A stretch of 6,092 nucleotides of DNA from Betaproteobacteria bacterium RIFCSPLOWO2_02_FULL_62_17 (GCA_001770355.1 MEQV01000125.1:808-6899), one strand, 5' to 3'. Numbered from the stretch's first letter, positions 1 through 5,776 are shown. Translations and numbers: made by a program. Notes: a model not told the origin generated them from the letters alone.

Positions 1-768
1 GCCACCGGCGCGAGCGCGCGCGGTTCCTCCACCAGTTCCATGGCGGGCATGGCTGTGGTCAACGGCCCGATCCGCAAGGAGATCGGCATGAACGCGGGCA
101 CCGGCGCCATGGCCCCCTACAACCAGGCCAACGCCACCATCGGCCGCGCCTTCGGACTGCTTTCGCAGAATCTGCAGGGCGGCTCGGTGCCCGGCGATAC
201 CTACATGGGGTCGATGGGCAACGCGCTTGCCTACGCCAGCCCGACCTTCGCCGAGAACGAGGAGCGCAGTCCGTTTGAGCCCTTGCACGTGCAGCGCGGC
301 TATAAGGCCGATCAAAGCGTGGTGAGCGTATTCGTCGGCTGCCGCCACATGGCTTTCACCCTGGGCCTGCGCCATGCCCATTGGAAGGACCACGTGCGCA
401 ACATGATGCGCGGCATGGACCCGAACGAGTCGCCGGTTTTTCTGCTGGATCCGATCGCAGCGCGGTTGTTCATTGACGTGGGCGGGCTGAAAACCAAAAA
501 GGATCTCATCAACTGGGTGGCGGAGAACGCCCGCATGCCGGCGGGGGAGTACTGGGACTACCAACTCATCCAGAATTATCAATATCCGCGTGCGACTTTC
601 GGCGAGGAACCGCTTGCAACCAAACTGCGCGCCGCGCCCGACGCGATGATTCGCATGTGGACGCCCGAACAGGTTAACGTGGTGGTGGTGGGCGGCGAGA
701 CCAACGGCTACTGGCGCATCGCGGGCGCGCGTCTCGCCGGCAGCGCCTGTATCGACGACTGGAGGTGA
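1..768 (+). CDS. C-terminal part of a UGSC-associated large protein (putative thiol/selenol redox family), cut by the left edge
   Basis: The frame is open from the first base, so the N-terminus lies outside the window; 255 residues are visible before the TGA at 766-768. The first in-frame ATG (40) is internal to a conserved block and is unlikely to be the start. Visible hallmarks are VVNGPIRKEIGMN, NATIGRAFGLLSQN, a FAENEERSPFEPLHV block and a C-terminal VNVVVVGGETNGYW. From memory of the families, this pattern matches the large protein commonly found beside UGSC-motif (seleno)proteins, whose biochemical role is not established. The only cysteines visible are in a VGCRHM segment and near the C-terminus (SACIDDW); no UGSC or CxxC motif is present here. 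The stop overlaps the GTG at 765 and the final codons carry the ribosome binding site of the following flavoprotein gene, so the two are translationally coupled. Family assignment is moderate; function is inferred from context. Confidence 0.55.
   Translation, partial: ATGASARGSSTSSMAGMAVVNGPIRKEIGMNAGTGAMAPYNQANATIGRAFGLLSQNLQGGSVPGDTYMGSMGNALAYASPTFAENEERSPFEPLHVQRGYKADQSVVSVFVGCRHMAFTLGLRHAHWKDHVRNMMRGMDPNESPVFLLDPIAARLFIDVGGLKTKKDLINWVAENARMPAGEYWDYQLIQNYQYPRATFGEEPLATKLRAAPDAMIRMWTPEQVNVVVVGGETNGYWRIAGARLAGSACIDDWR
761..765 (+). promoter_or_regulatory. Ribosome binding site GGAGG deciding the flavoprotein start
   Basis: GGAGG lies inside the last codons of the upstream gene, 8 bases before GTG 774. 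It overlaps the first base of the other candidate start, GTG 765, which makes that start unlikely. Confidence 0.7.
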
Positions 769-773
769 GCGAG

Positions 774-1688
774 GTGCAACAATTCGATGTAGTGGTGGTG
801 GGAGGCGGCGTCGCCGGCCTTACTGCCGGACTGATCGGCGCGCGTCTCGGGCGTTCCACGCTGGTACTGGAAGCGGTAATGCCCGGCGGTCATTTGGGCA
901 GCATTGTCAAGATCGAGGATTTCCCGGGCTTCCCCGAGGGTGTGGCAGGTTACGACCTCGGCCCCATGATTCAAGAGCAGGCCGCCAGCGCCGGCGCTGA
1001 ATTTCAGATGATAGAACTGCAATCGCTCGCGGCAAAGGACGGCGGCTGGCGCATCGCCACCGGCGACGGGGAGATCCAAGCGAAAGCCGTGATTGTCGCC
1101 ACCGGCTCATCTAATCGCCTGCTGGGCGTCCCCGGCGAAGAGCGCCTCGTTGGCAAAGGGGTGAGCCACTGCGCCAGTTGCGATGGCCCGATGCTTAAAG
1201 GAAAGAAAGTCATCGTCGTGGGCGCCGGCGATTCCGGCTTGCAGGAAGCATTGACGCTCGCCGAATACGCCGGCGAAGTACTGGTGCTGCACCAGTCAGC
1301 CGAATCGACAGCGCAGGAAGCCTACCAGAAGCGCGTGCGCGAGCAGTCGAAGATCAAGGTTCAGGGTAATACGGTTATTGAAGAGATTCTCGGTGACAGC
1401 GTGGTGACCGGCGTGCGGGTGCGCGAGAACGGCAGCACTCGCGAGATTGCGGCCGATGCGGTATTTGTCTACGCCGGTCTGCAGCCCAATGCCGGATTTC
1501 TGCAGGGAATCGCCGATCGGGACGCTGCCGGGCGGGTTCGGACCGATATCTGGATGCGATCAAGTGCCAAGGGAATCTTTGCCGCCGGCGACGTGCGCGC
1601 CGACTCGGCATCGCAGGCTGTTACCGCGGCGGGCGACGGCGCTACCGCTGCAATGGCGGCGGATCGTTATCTCAAGGGTCTGGTCTAG
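774..1688 (+). CDS. Thioredoxin reductase-like NAD(P)/FAD-dependent oxidoreductase
   Basis: This is a 304-residue flavoprotein of the low-molecular-weight thioredoxin reductase fold. An N-terminal FAD Rossmann motif (VVVVGGGVAGLTAG, residues 6-19) ends in the ribose-binding Glu33. EDFPGFPEG (48-56) is typical of the family. The redox disulfide is CASC (Cys133 and Cys136) followed by DG, inside GKGVSHCASCDGP. The second Rossmann motif is VGAGDSG (149-155), and the C-terminal FAD motif is GIFAAGDV (Asp273). The NADPH phosphate motif HRRxxxR is replaced by HQSAEST (173-179), so NADH or another donor is possible. I chose the GTG at 774 because GGAGG at 761-765 lies 8 bases upstream; the alternative GTG at 765 would sit directly on that site. 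The gene follows the UGSC-linked protein with almost no gap, suggesting it reduces that protein or a shared partner. Not called trxB, because the cofactor motif and context differ. Confidence 0.9.
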   Translation: MQQFDVVVVGGGVAGLTAGLIGARLGRSTLVLEAVMPGGHLGSIVKIEDFPGFPEGVAGYDLGPMIQEQAASAGAEFQMIELQSLAAKDGGWRIATGDGEIQAKAVIVATGSSNRLLGVPGEERLVGKGVSHCASCDGPMLKGKKVIVVGAGDSGLQEALTLAEYAGEVLVLHQSAESTAQEAYQKRVREQSKIKVQGNTVIEEILGDSVVTGVRVRENGSTREIAADAVFVYAGLQPNAGFLQGIADRDAAGRVRTDIWMRSSAKGIFAAGDVRADSASQAVTAAGDGATAAMAADRYLKGLV

Positions 1689-1897
1689 CCAGCGAAGTAC
1701 AGTTATCAGCCATCAACGCCGGTGCTTGGCTTTGAGAGCCGCTTGCAGATACTTGCGCGAATTCGTGGCTGGATCGGGAAGCGCGTTGCGCGTCCCACGG
1801 GGAGGGTGGTTTCCTACAAACCCAGAAAGGTGGTCGTTCTCAAGCGGGCGGCCTGAGTTTTGATCGGTTATCAGCAGGGCAGTCGCGCAACCCCGGC
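1689..1897. other. Intergenic stretch between convergent genes; no assigned gene
   Basis: This 209-base region separates the convergent flavoprotein and Uma2 genes. I see no strong terminator hairpin with a T run. The flavoprotein frame stays open beyond its TAG (1686-1688) for 55 codons to a TGA at 1854-1856, encoding a very basic tail (5 Lys, 8 Arg, one acidic residue) with no start codon of its own. On the minus strand, ragged overlapping frames contain a short ETTLPV-like string that hints weakly at an AbrB-type antitoxin remnant, but not enough to call one. Confidence 0.4.
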
Positions 1898-2479
1898 TCA
1901 CGCCATCAGTTCGATCAGCCGCAGCGCCACGCCAGGCATTGCCATTGACGACACCGCCTCCGCCGCAGTCGGCTTGCGGATAAGGCGGAATTGGCCTTCC
2001 ACGGGGTCGCGGTAGACCGTGATTTCGCCGGCATTGACGTCCAGCAGCCACACTTCCGGAATGCCGTGGCGGGCGTAAAGCTCGATCTTGACATCGCGGT
2101 CGTACTCAAGCGTGCTGTCCGAGACTTCGACGATCAGCAGAACATCAGCAGCAGCCGGTAAGGCATCCATGTAGTTGCCGCGCCTGAGCAAGGCGACATC
2201 TGGTTGAGGTTCGCTGCGTTCACCAAGTCGAACCGGATTCTGTGTGCTGACGAGGCATTGCCCGCCGACGCTTGCCGAGAATATCTGGCTAATCTGGTTG
2301 ACGATGAATGCGTGTTTGCTGCCTATCGGCGCCATGTCGATCATCTCCCCGTCGACGAGTTCCACCCGGTCGGTCTCGCCCAGCAGGCCGGCGACCGCCA
2401 TCTGGTGAAATTCATCCACAGTCCAGAGGTGGTAAGGCAATCGAACCCTGGGTTCGCGGGCGTTCAGGACGGTCGGCAT
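1898..2479 (-). CDS. Uma2 family (DUF820) putative PD-(D/E)XK endonuclease
   Basis: The 193-residue protein matches the Uma2/DUF820 family, a restriction-endonuclease-like fold whose cellular role is mostly unknown. The N-terminal part contains the typical WTVDEFHQM segment and the RVELVDGEM block (38-46, Glu40). The putative catalytic core follows: PDVALL with Asp94, LIVEVSDST with Glu118, and RDVKIELYARHGIPEVWLLD with Lys131. Length is normal for the family, and no motif residue appears missing. I chose the ATG at 2479 because GAGG (2486-2489 on the complement) lies 6 bases upstream; an ATG at 2638 in the same frame would add 53 residues with no family resemblance. The gene stands alone between two plus-strand modules, with no recognisable partner. 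Uma2 genes are abundant and scattered in some lineages, so presence alone does not imply a defence or mobile system. Confidence 0.88.
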   Translation of the reverse strand: MPTVLNAREPRVRLPYHLWTVDEFHQMAVAGLLGETDRVELVDGEMIDMAPIGSKHAFIVNQISQIFSASVGGQCLVSTQNPVRLGERSEPQPDVALLRRGNYMDALPAAADVLLIVEVSDSTLEYDRDVKIELYARHGIPEVWLLDVNAGEITVYRDPVEGQFRLIRKPTAAEAVSSMAMPGVALRLIELMA

Positions 2480-2511
2480 GGAAAACCTCGCGTGACTCGA
2501 TGACGGATGAA

Positions 2512-2541
2512 ATGATAGTCCCGTTATTCGCCGGACGGCAA
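2512..2541 (-). promoter_or_regulatory. Possible sigma70-type promoter of the Uma2 gene
   Basis: On the complement, TTGCCG (2536-2541) and TATCAT (2512-2517) are separated by 18 bases, with the -10 about 32 bases before the chosen ATG. This is a pattern match only. Confidence 0.3.
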
Positions 2542-2777
2542 TAGCGAGTCCATCCAGCCAATGTTGTAACGGCGAGCTTACTAAGGTACCTAGGATGTCC
2601 AAGCGATGCGGCCGGATGCGGCCCGGCGCGCCTGACAAGCCGGGTTCATTTCCTTATCTCTTCGGCGCGAGCATCAGGTTGAAGGAGTTGAACGCTGCTC
2701 CGCACGTTCAAGCATTGACCCCCATCGCGTCCAGCAGAATCGGAGGAGAATTCCGCAAGCTACATAAACCCGCACTC

Positions 2778-2782
2778 AGGAG
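2778..2782 (+). promoter_or_regulatory. Ribosome binding site AGGAG of the Bug receptor gene
   Basis: AGGAG lies 6 bases before ATG 2789 and fixes that start. Confidence 0.75.
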
Positions 2783-2788
2783 ACCTCC

Positions 2789-3784
2789 ATGCACCACGTC
2801 ACCCCGCTCCGCCGCCCAAGACTTCTGCCTTTGCTCTTCGGCCTTTGCACCTCGCTGGCTCTCGCCGGACACGCCAATGCGCAGTCCGCCTACCCGAACA
2901 AACCCATCCGCCTGATCATCGGTTTTTCTGCCGGGGCCGCCGTTGACACCGTCGGCCGCATTCTTGGCACCGCACTGGGATCGCTCGGGCAACCCGTCGT
3001 GATGGAAAACAAACCCGGCGCCGCAGGCGTCCTCGGCAATGAATTGCTCGCGCGCGCCGCGCCCGACGGTCACACGCTGGGGGTGGGCACCACCGCGCCG
3101 TTCGCCATCGTGCCCAATCTGAACGCAAAACTCGGCTACGACCCGATCAGGGACTTCACCGCCGTCGCGCCGTTCGCCCGCAGCGCTTCGGTGCTGGTGA
3201 TCAACCCCTCACTGCCGGTCAACAACGTCAGGGAGTTCATCGCCTTTGCCAAAGAGCGGCCGGGCCAGCTCAACTACGCGTCGAACGGCAACGGCGGCAT
3301 CCTGCACATGGGCATGGAGATGTTTTCAACCATGGCCGGCATCCGCATGACGCACGTGCCTTACAACGTGCTGACCGTGGGCATGGGCCATGTGGCGAGT
3401 GGTGAACTGCACGCCATGTTCATCTCCCCCACCAACGCCATGCCGCTGGTGCAGGGAGGGCGCCTCAAGGTGCTCGCCATCGCCACCGCGCAGCGCTCGG
3501 AAATGGTGCCGCAGGTGCCGACCGTGCAGGAAGAAGGGTTGAAGGGATTCAGCTTTTCGGTGTGGTATGGCCTGTTCGCGCCGGCAAACACGCCGCGCGA
3601 CATCGTCAACGTTCTCAACTCGGCAATCAATGCGTCGTTTCAGCAGGCGGAAATCACCGATCGCCTGAAGAAAAGCGCCGCGGAGAAATGGACGGGGACG
3701 CCGGAGGATCTGGCCGCGCTGATGAAGACCGAACTGGAGATGTATGGGAAGGTGGCAAGGGATATCGGGTTGCAGAAGCAGTAA
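2789..3784 (+). CDS. Bug/TctC family tripartite tricarboxylate transporter periplasmic substrate-binding protein
   Basis: This 331-residue exported receptor belongs to the Bug (TctC) family. Residues 1-31 form a Sec signal peptide: basic HHVTPLRRPRL, a Leu-rich core, and an ANA site with predicted cleavage before QSAYP. The mature protein opens with the family signature YPNKPIRLIIGFSAGAAVD (35-53), followed by VVMENKPGAAGVLG, the LNYASNGNGG loop and MTHVPY. Length is standard for the family. Bug proteins bind small carboxylates or amides in the periplasm and either deliver them to a TctAB-type membrane pair or act in sensing. No TctA or TctB gene is visible, so this is an orphan receptor within the window, as is common in Burkholderiales. 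The next gene on the same strand, 198 bases on, is an isochorismatase-like hydrolase, which suggests an amide or ureido ligand, but the ligand cannot be read from sequence. Confidence 0.95.
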   Translation: MHHVTPLRRPRLLPLLFGLCTSLALAGHANAQSAYPNKPIRLIIGFSAGAAVDTVGRILGTALGSLGQPVVMENKPGAAGVLGNELLARAAPDGHTLGVGTTAPFAIVPNLNAKLGYDPIRDFTAVAPFARSASVLVINPSLPVNNVREFIAFAKERPGQLNYASNGNGGILHMGMEMFSTMAGIRMTHVPYNVLTVGMGHVASGELHAMFISPTNAMPLVQGGRLKVLAIATAQRSEMVPQVPTVQEEGLKGFSFSVWYGLFAPANTPRDIVNVLNSAINASFQQAEITDRLKKSAAEKWTGTPEDLAALMKTELEMYGKVARDIGLQKQ

Positions 3785-3845
3785 GCGGGATGACAGGGCT
3801 CGGGACTGGGATCGCGAGCGAGCGCGTGAAATGATGTTCTGATTT

Positions 3846-3856
3846 ACCTGTCAGGT
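3846..3856. promoter_or_regulatory. Perfect inverted repeat ACCTG-T-CAGGT, possible operator
   Basis: Two perfect 5-base arms flank a single central T, 137 bases before the hydrolase start and 15 bases upstream of a possible -35. The position suits a transcription factor site, but the arms are short and no regulator gene is in the window. Confidence 0.3.
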
Positions 3857-3870
3857 TTGCGGATTAAAGG

Positions 3871-3898
3871 TTGCACTGTCCGTGTCAAAGCGTATCGT
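3871..3898 (+). promoter_or_regulatory. Possible promoter of the cysteine hydrolase gene
   Basis: TTGCAC (3871-3876) and TATCGT (3893-3898) are separated by 16 bases and lie about 85 bases before the start codon. The elements match the sigma70 consensus only partly. If real, the hydrolase can be transcribed separately from the receptor gene. Confidence 0.3.
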
Positions 3899-3969
3899 TC
3901 CCGCTGGGCCAGGGCATTGAAGCAGGCGAAGTCCCGCGCGGAATGAAACGCCGGGCAGTTTATAACCTC

Positions 3970-3976
3970 GGAGGAG
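3970..3976 (+). promoter_or_regulatory. Strong ribosome binding site GGAGGAG of the hydrolase gene
   Basis: GGAGGAG ends 6 bases before ATG 3983 and supports that start over the in-frame ATG at 4052. Confidence 0.75.
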
Positions 3977-3982
3977 AACGTC

Positions 3983-4681
3983 ATGCATCCCTATTCAGTT
4001 TCCGATGCCGTCAAAAAGCGCGTGCTGGGCCGGCGCGACCGCGTGATCGCCATGGACCGGCTTGACGCCGCGCGCAGCGCGTTCGTCGTGGTCGACATGC
4101 AGAATTATTTTGTTGGCAAGGGCTTTCCATCCGAGGTACCGATGGCGCACAAAATCGTCCCGGCGATCAATCAGATGGCCGCGGCGCTGCGTGCGGCGGG
4201 CGGCACGGTCATCTGGATTCAGACCACTTCGGTCGGCGCCCTGCAAACCTGGGTCACGCATCACAACTGTTTCCTCAGTCCGAAGGCAGCGGCCAAACGC
4301 ATCGCGCAACTCTCGGAGGACACCGAGGATTTCCGCCTGTATCCCGCGCTGGAAGCGCGCCCCGAGGATCTGCGCGTCAAAAAAATAAAATTCAGCGCCA
4401 TGATCCAGGGATCGTCGGATCTTCCCGCCGTGCTTGCGCAGCGCGGCATCGACACGCTTTTGATCGGCGGCACGACCACCAATGTCTGCTGCGAATCCAC
4501 CGCTCGCGATGCATCGATGCTCGATTTCCGCGTGGCCATGCTCTCCGATTGCAATGCTGCCTGGACCGACGAGCAGCATGCGGGGACGCTGGACAATTTT
4601 CAGGTCATATTCGGCGATGTCATGAATAACGACGAGGCCATCTCGCGCCTTGTGCCGGCGGCAAAGCGGCGCAGCGCCTGA
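3983..4681 (+). CDS. Isochorismatase family cysteine hydrolase (probable amidohydrolase)
   Basis: The 232-residue protein is a cysteine hydrolase of the isochorismatase superfamily, with the Asp-Lys-Cys triad intact. Asp38 is in FVVVDMQNYF, Lys134 precedes FSAM in VKKIKFSAM, and Cys169 is in GGTTTNVCCESTARDA with the usual TTNVC turn. Family members related to this architecture hydrolyse ureidoacrylate (RutB), N-carbamoylsarcosine, maleamate or nicotinamide, releasing ammonia or a carbamoyl group. The protein is expected in the cytoplasm, as there is no signal peptide. A basic N-terminal stretch of about 30 residues precedes the domain. The upstream Bug receptor on the same strand suggests uptake followed by hydrolysis of one compound. 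The rest of a pyrimidine (Rut) or nicotinate operon is absent, so a specific gene name is not justified. Family assignment is firm; substrate is unknown. Confidence 0.93.
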   Translation: MHPYSVSDAVKKRVLGRRDRVIAMDRLDAARSAFVVVDMQNYFVGKGFPSEVPMAHKIVPAINQMAAALRAAGGTVIWIQTTSVGALQTWVTHHNCFLSPKAAAKRIAQLSEDTEDFRLYPALEARPEDLRVKKIKFSAMIQGSSDLPAVLAQRGIDTLLIGGTTTNVCCESTARDASMLDFRVAMLSDCNAAWTDEQHAGTLDNFQVIFGDVMNNDEAISRLVPAAKRRSA

Positions 4682-4724
4682 GCTTTGCGTTAACGGGAAT
4701 GCGTCTCTGCCCCATTGGCGAGCG

Positions 4725-4912
4725 CTACTCCGGCTGAATGCCAGCCTTGCGGATCACATCCCCCAGCGTGATGTTTCATTGCGTACGAATGCAGCGAATT
4801 CGTCGGGGGAGGCCGAGACCATGACATCGGTTTGCAGCGGCAGGAGCTTTTTACCCAGTAAACACGGGTCCGATCACTGCCCATCGCCCGACATTCAACA
4901 TAATTGGCAATA
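4725..4912 (-). pseudogene. Decayed C-terminal fragment of a second Bug/TctC receptor
   Basis: On the complement, reading from about 4860, one frame gives KKLLPLQTDVMVSASPDEF then AAFVRNETSRWG. A one-base shift then gives DVIRKAGIQPE and a TAG at 4725-4727. This is the usual end of Bug receptors: the SPDEFAAF helix, then RWG.VI..AGI.PE. The shift falls in a run of five C on the plus strand (4760-4764); a sixth base would restore the frame. Further upstream, about 4870-4912, a different frame reads VGRWAVIGP, resembling the WxxxxxP segment that normally lies some 40 residues before the C-terminus, which would imply an internal deletion as well. That upstream part is tentative. No start or N-terminal domain remains. 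It differs from the intact receptor at 2789-3784, so it is not a recent copy. It converges with the hydrolase gene. Confidence 0.7.
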
Positions 4913-4992
4913 GTGCGCGAATTTCAAGCCTCGAAACATAACTGATGTCATTACGTTCAGCCTGGATCGGCTCTGGGCGGATTAGTCAATAT

Positions 4993-5027
4993 GGCCGGAA
5001 ACGCGCGTCAATACTTGGCTTCCGGCC
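4993..5027. repeat. Inverted repeat GGCCGGAA / TTCCGGCC, possible terminator of the toxin-antitoxin operon
   Basis: Perfect 8-base arms (4993-5000 and 5020-5027) are separated by 19 bases, about 55 bases past the toxin stop on the minus strand. There is no T run after either arm, so a classical intrinsic terminator is not supported; it may be a stem protecting the mRNA end or a protein site. Confidence 0.4.
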
Positions 5028-5082
5028 TTCTACTACGGCAAATTCCACGTGAACCCCGCACTCTCAAGATCTGCCGACAGCC

Positions 5083-5490
5083 TCAGCGCGCGATCTCCCA
5101 ATCCTCGACCCGCAGCCCCACCACCCTGCTGAATTCCCCGGTGTTGTGCGTCACCAGTACCAGGTCATGCGCACGCGCAATCGCAGCAATCATCAAATCG
5201 TTGGCGCCGATGGGCGTGCCCTGCGCCGCTAGATCAGCGCGTATCAGTCCGTAGTCGTGCGTGCATCGATCATCGAAGGGCAGGGTTTGCAGCGGCGCCG
5301 CAAAGTGCTCCAGGCGTTTCAAGTTGAATTCAACGCGCGCGCTGCGTCTTGCTCCATACAGCAACTCCGCGTTGACTATGCTGCATAAAACAATGTCGGC
5401 GGGCTGGCAGGCCTTGAAACGCCGCATCACTTCTTCATCGCTGGAATTCAGTATGCGAATGCAGGTGTTCGCGTCGAGCAGGTATTTCAT
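5083..5490 (-). CDS. vapC: PIN domain toxin, VapC-type ribonuclease
   Basis: The 135-residue protein is a complete PIN domain toxin. The conserved acidic residues that bind Mg/Mn for RNA cleavage are Asp6 in MKYLLDANTCI, Glu42 in SIVNAELLYGA and Asp98 in IGANDLMIAA. The C-terminal LVTHNTGEFSRV block with VEDW (128-131) is characteristic of VapC toxins, many of which cleave initiator tRNA or other tRNAs; the target here is unknown. The start codon overlaps the antitoxin stop by four bases (ATGA, 5487-5490), and the gene has only a weak ribosome binding site (GGA adjacent to the ATG), so its translation probably depends on the antitoxin gene. Nothing is truncated and all key residues are present, so the toxin should be active unless neutralised. 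Confidence 0.93.
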   Translation of the reverse strand: MKYLLDANTCIRILNSSDEEVMRRFKACQPADIVLCSIVNAELLYGARRSARVEFNLKRLEHFAAPLQTLPFDDRCTHDYGLIRADLAAQGTPIGANDLMIAAIARAHDLVLVTHNTGEFSRVVGLRVEDWEIAR

Positions 5491-5714
5491 TCCAACGGAA
5501 GCCGTTCTTCAGGCAGCCCCGGTGGCTCATAATTTATGGCGGTTTCTTTCGAAGCGCTGGATATCCGATCAAAGTAGCCCTTTGGCCAGCCTTGGCAGAC
5601 ATCCCGTCTGACCAGTTCCGCTATATAACGGGAAACAGGCTGTTTTGCCTTTGCGGCGCGGGCTTTAATTTGCTCTGCCAAATCTTCGGGAACGTAAAAG
5701 TGCAGTTGCGGCAT
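5487..5714 (-). CDS. vapB: VapB-type ribbon-helix-helix antitoxin
   Basis: This 75-residue antitoxin has an N-terminal ribbon-helix-helix (CopG-like) DNA-binding domain: strand QLHFYVP (3-9), helix EDLAEQIKARAAKAK (10-24) and helix VSRYIAELVRRDV (27-39). The C-terminal tail, with PPGLPEERLPLE at its end, is Pro- and Glu-rich and is expected to be flexible and to wrap the toxin. I chose the ATG at 5714 because GGTGAG (complement of 5719-5724) precedes it. An in-frame ATG at 5729 lacks a ribosome binding site and lies inside the repeat that is the probable operator. The gene precedes and overlaps the PIN toxin gene, the standard antitoxin-first order. The antitoxin, alone or with toxin, is expected to repress the operon by binding the upstream repeat. 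Confidence 0.9.
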   Translation of the reverse strand: MPQLHFYVPEDLAEQIKARAAKAKQPVSRYIAELVRRDVCQGWPKGYFDRISSASKETAINYEPPGLPEERLPLE

Positions 5715-5725
5715 AATGCTCACCA

Positions 5726-5746
5726 ACATATATGTGCTATATGTGC
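5726..5746. promoter_or_regulatory. Probable antitoxin operator: tandem 9-bp repeat with a 10-bp palindrome
   Basis: TATATGTGC occurs twice head to tail (5729-5737 and 5738-5746), and ACATATATGT at 5726-5735 is a perfect palindrome overlapping the first copy. The array lies immediately after the -10 box and before the antitoxin start. Ribbon-helix-helix antitoxins are known to bind short repeats in this position and block transcription. Confidence 0.6.
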
Positions 5747-5776
5747 ATTGTATTCTTAGCTTTGGTATGAATACAA
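5747..5776 (-). promoter_or_regulatory. Promoter of the vapBC operon
   Basis: On the complement, TTGTAT (5771-5776) and TACAAT (5747-5752) are separated by 18 bases in an AT-rich stretch. The predicted transcription start, near 5740, lies inside the tandem repeat. Confidence 0.55.

Larger units (their letters stand above)
2480..2788. other. Divergent intergenic region upstream of the Uma2 and Bug receptor genes
   Basis: This 309-base region sits between divergently transcribed genes. It holds the possible Uma2 promoter (2512-2541), an AGGTACCT palindrome around 2584-2591, and an imperfect tandem 10-bp repeat with GATGCGGCC at 2605-2613 and again at 2615-2623. TTGACC at 2715-2720 could be a -35 for the receptor gene, but no convincing -10 follows. 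GGAGGAG near 2742 resembles a ribosome binding site but has no start codon at a useful distance. No coding sequence is supported. Confidence 0.4.
4682..5082. other. Gene-poor stretch between the hydrolase and toxin genes
   Basis: This 401-base interval contains the Bug receptor remnant (4725 to about 4912) and the inverted repeat at 4993-5027. The part between 4913 and 4992 and the part from 5028 to 5082 show no supported feature. Confidence 0.5.

Noticed and set aside
1723..1742. Hairpin GGCT...AGCC after the flavoprotein gene as a terminator
   Set aside because: The stem is only about four base pairs and has no T run.
1713..1863. Possible AbrB-like antitoxin remnant on the minus strand (TTLPV string) or small basic protein on the plus strand
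   Set aside because: The similarity covers only a few residues, needs frame changes and has no supported start codon.
2480..2638. 53-residue N-terminal extension of the Uma2 protein from an ATG at 2638
   Set aside because: The ATG at 2479 has a well-spaced GAGG and gives the normal family length; the extension shows no family similarity.
3562..3834. 90-residue plus-strand frame overlapping the end of the Bug receptor gene
   Set aside because: It overlaps a well-supported gene in another frame and its translation has no recognisable domain.
3958..3966. TATAAC as a -10 box for the hydrolase gene
   Set aside because: Transcription would start inside the ribosome binding site, and no suitable -35 lies upstream.
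3995..4579. 194-residue open frame on the minus strand opposite the cysteine hydrolase
   Set aside because: It is antisense to a gene with an intact catalytic triad and strong ribosome binding site, and its translation has no recognisable domain; long antisense frames are expected in GC-rich DNA.
4748..4770. In-frame TGA in the receptor remnant as a selenocysteine codon
   Set aside because: The frame after the TGA does not continue the family; the shifted frame does, so a frameshift explains it.
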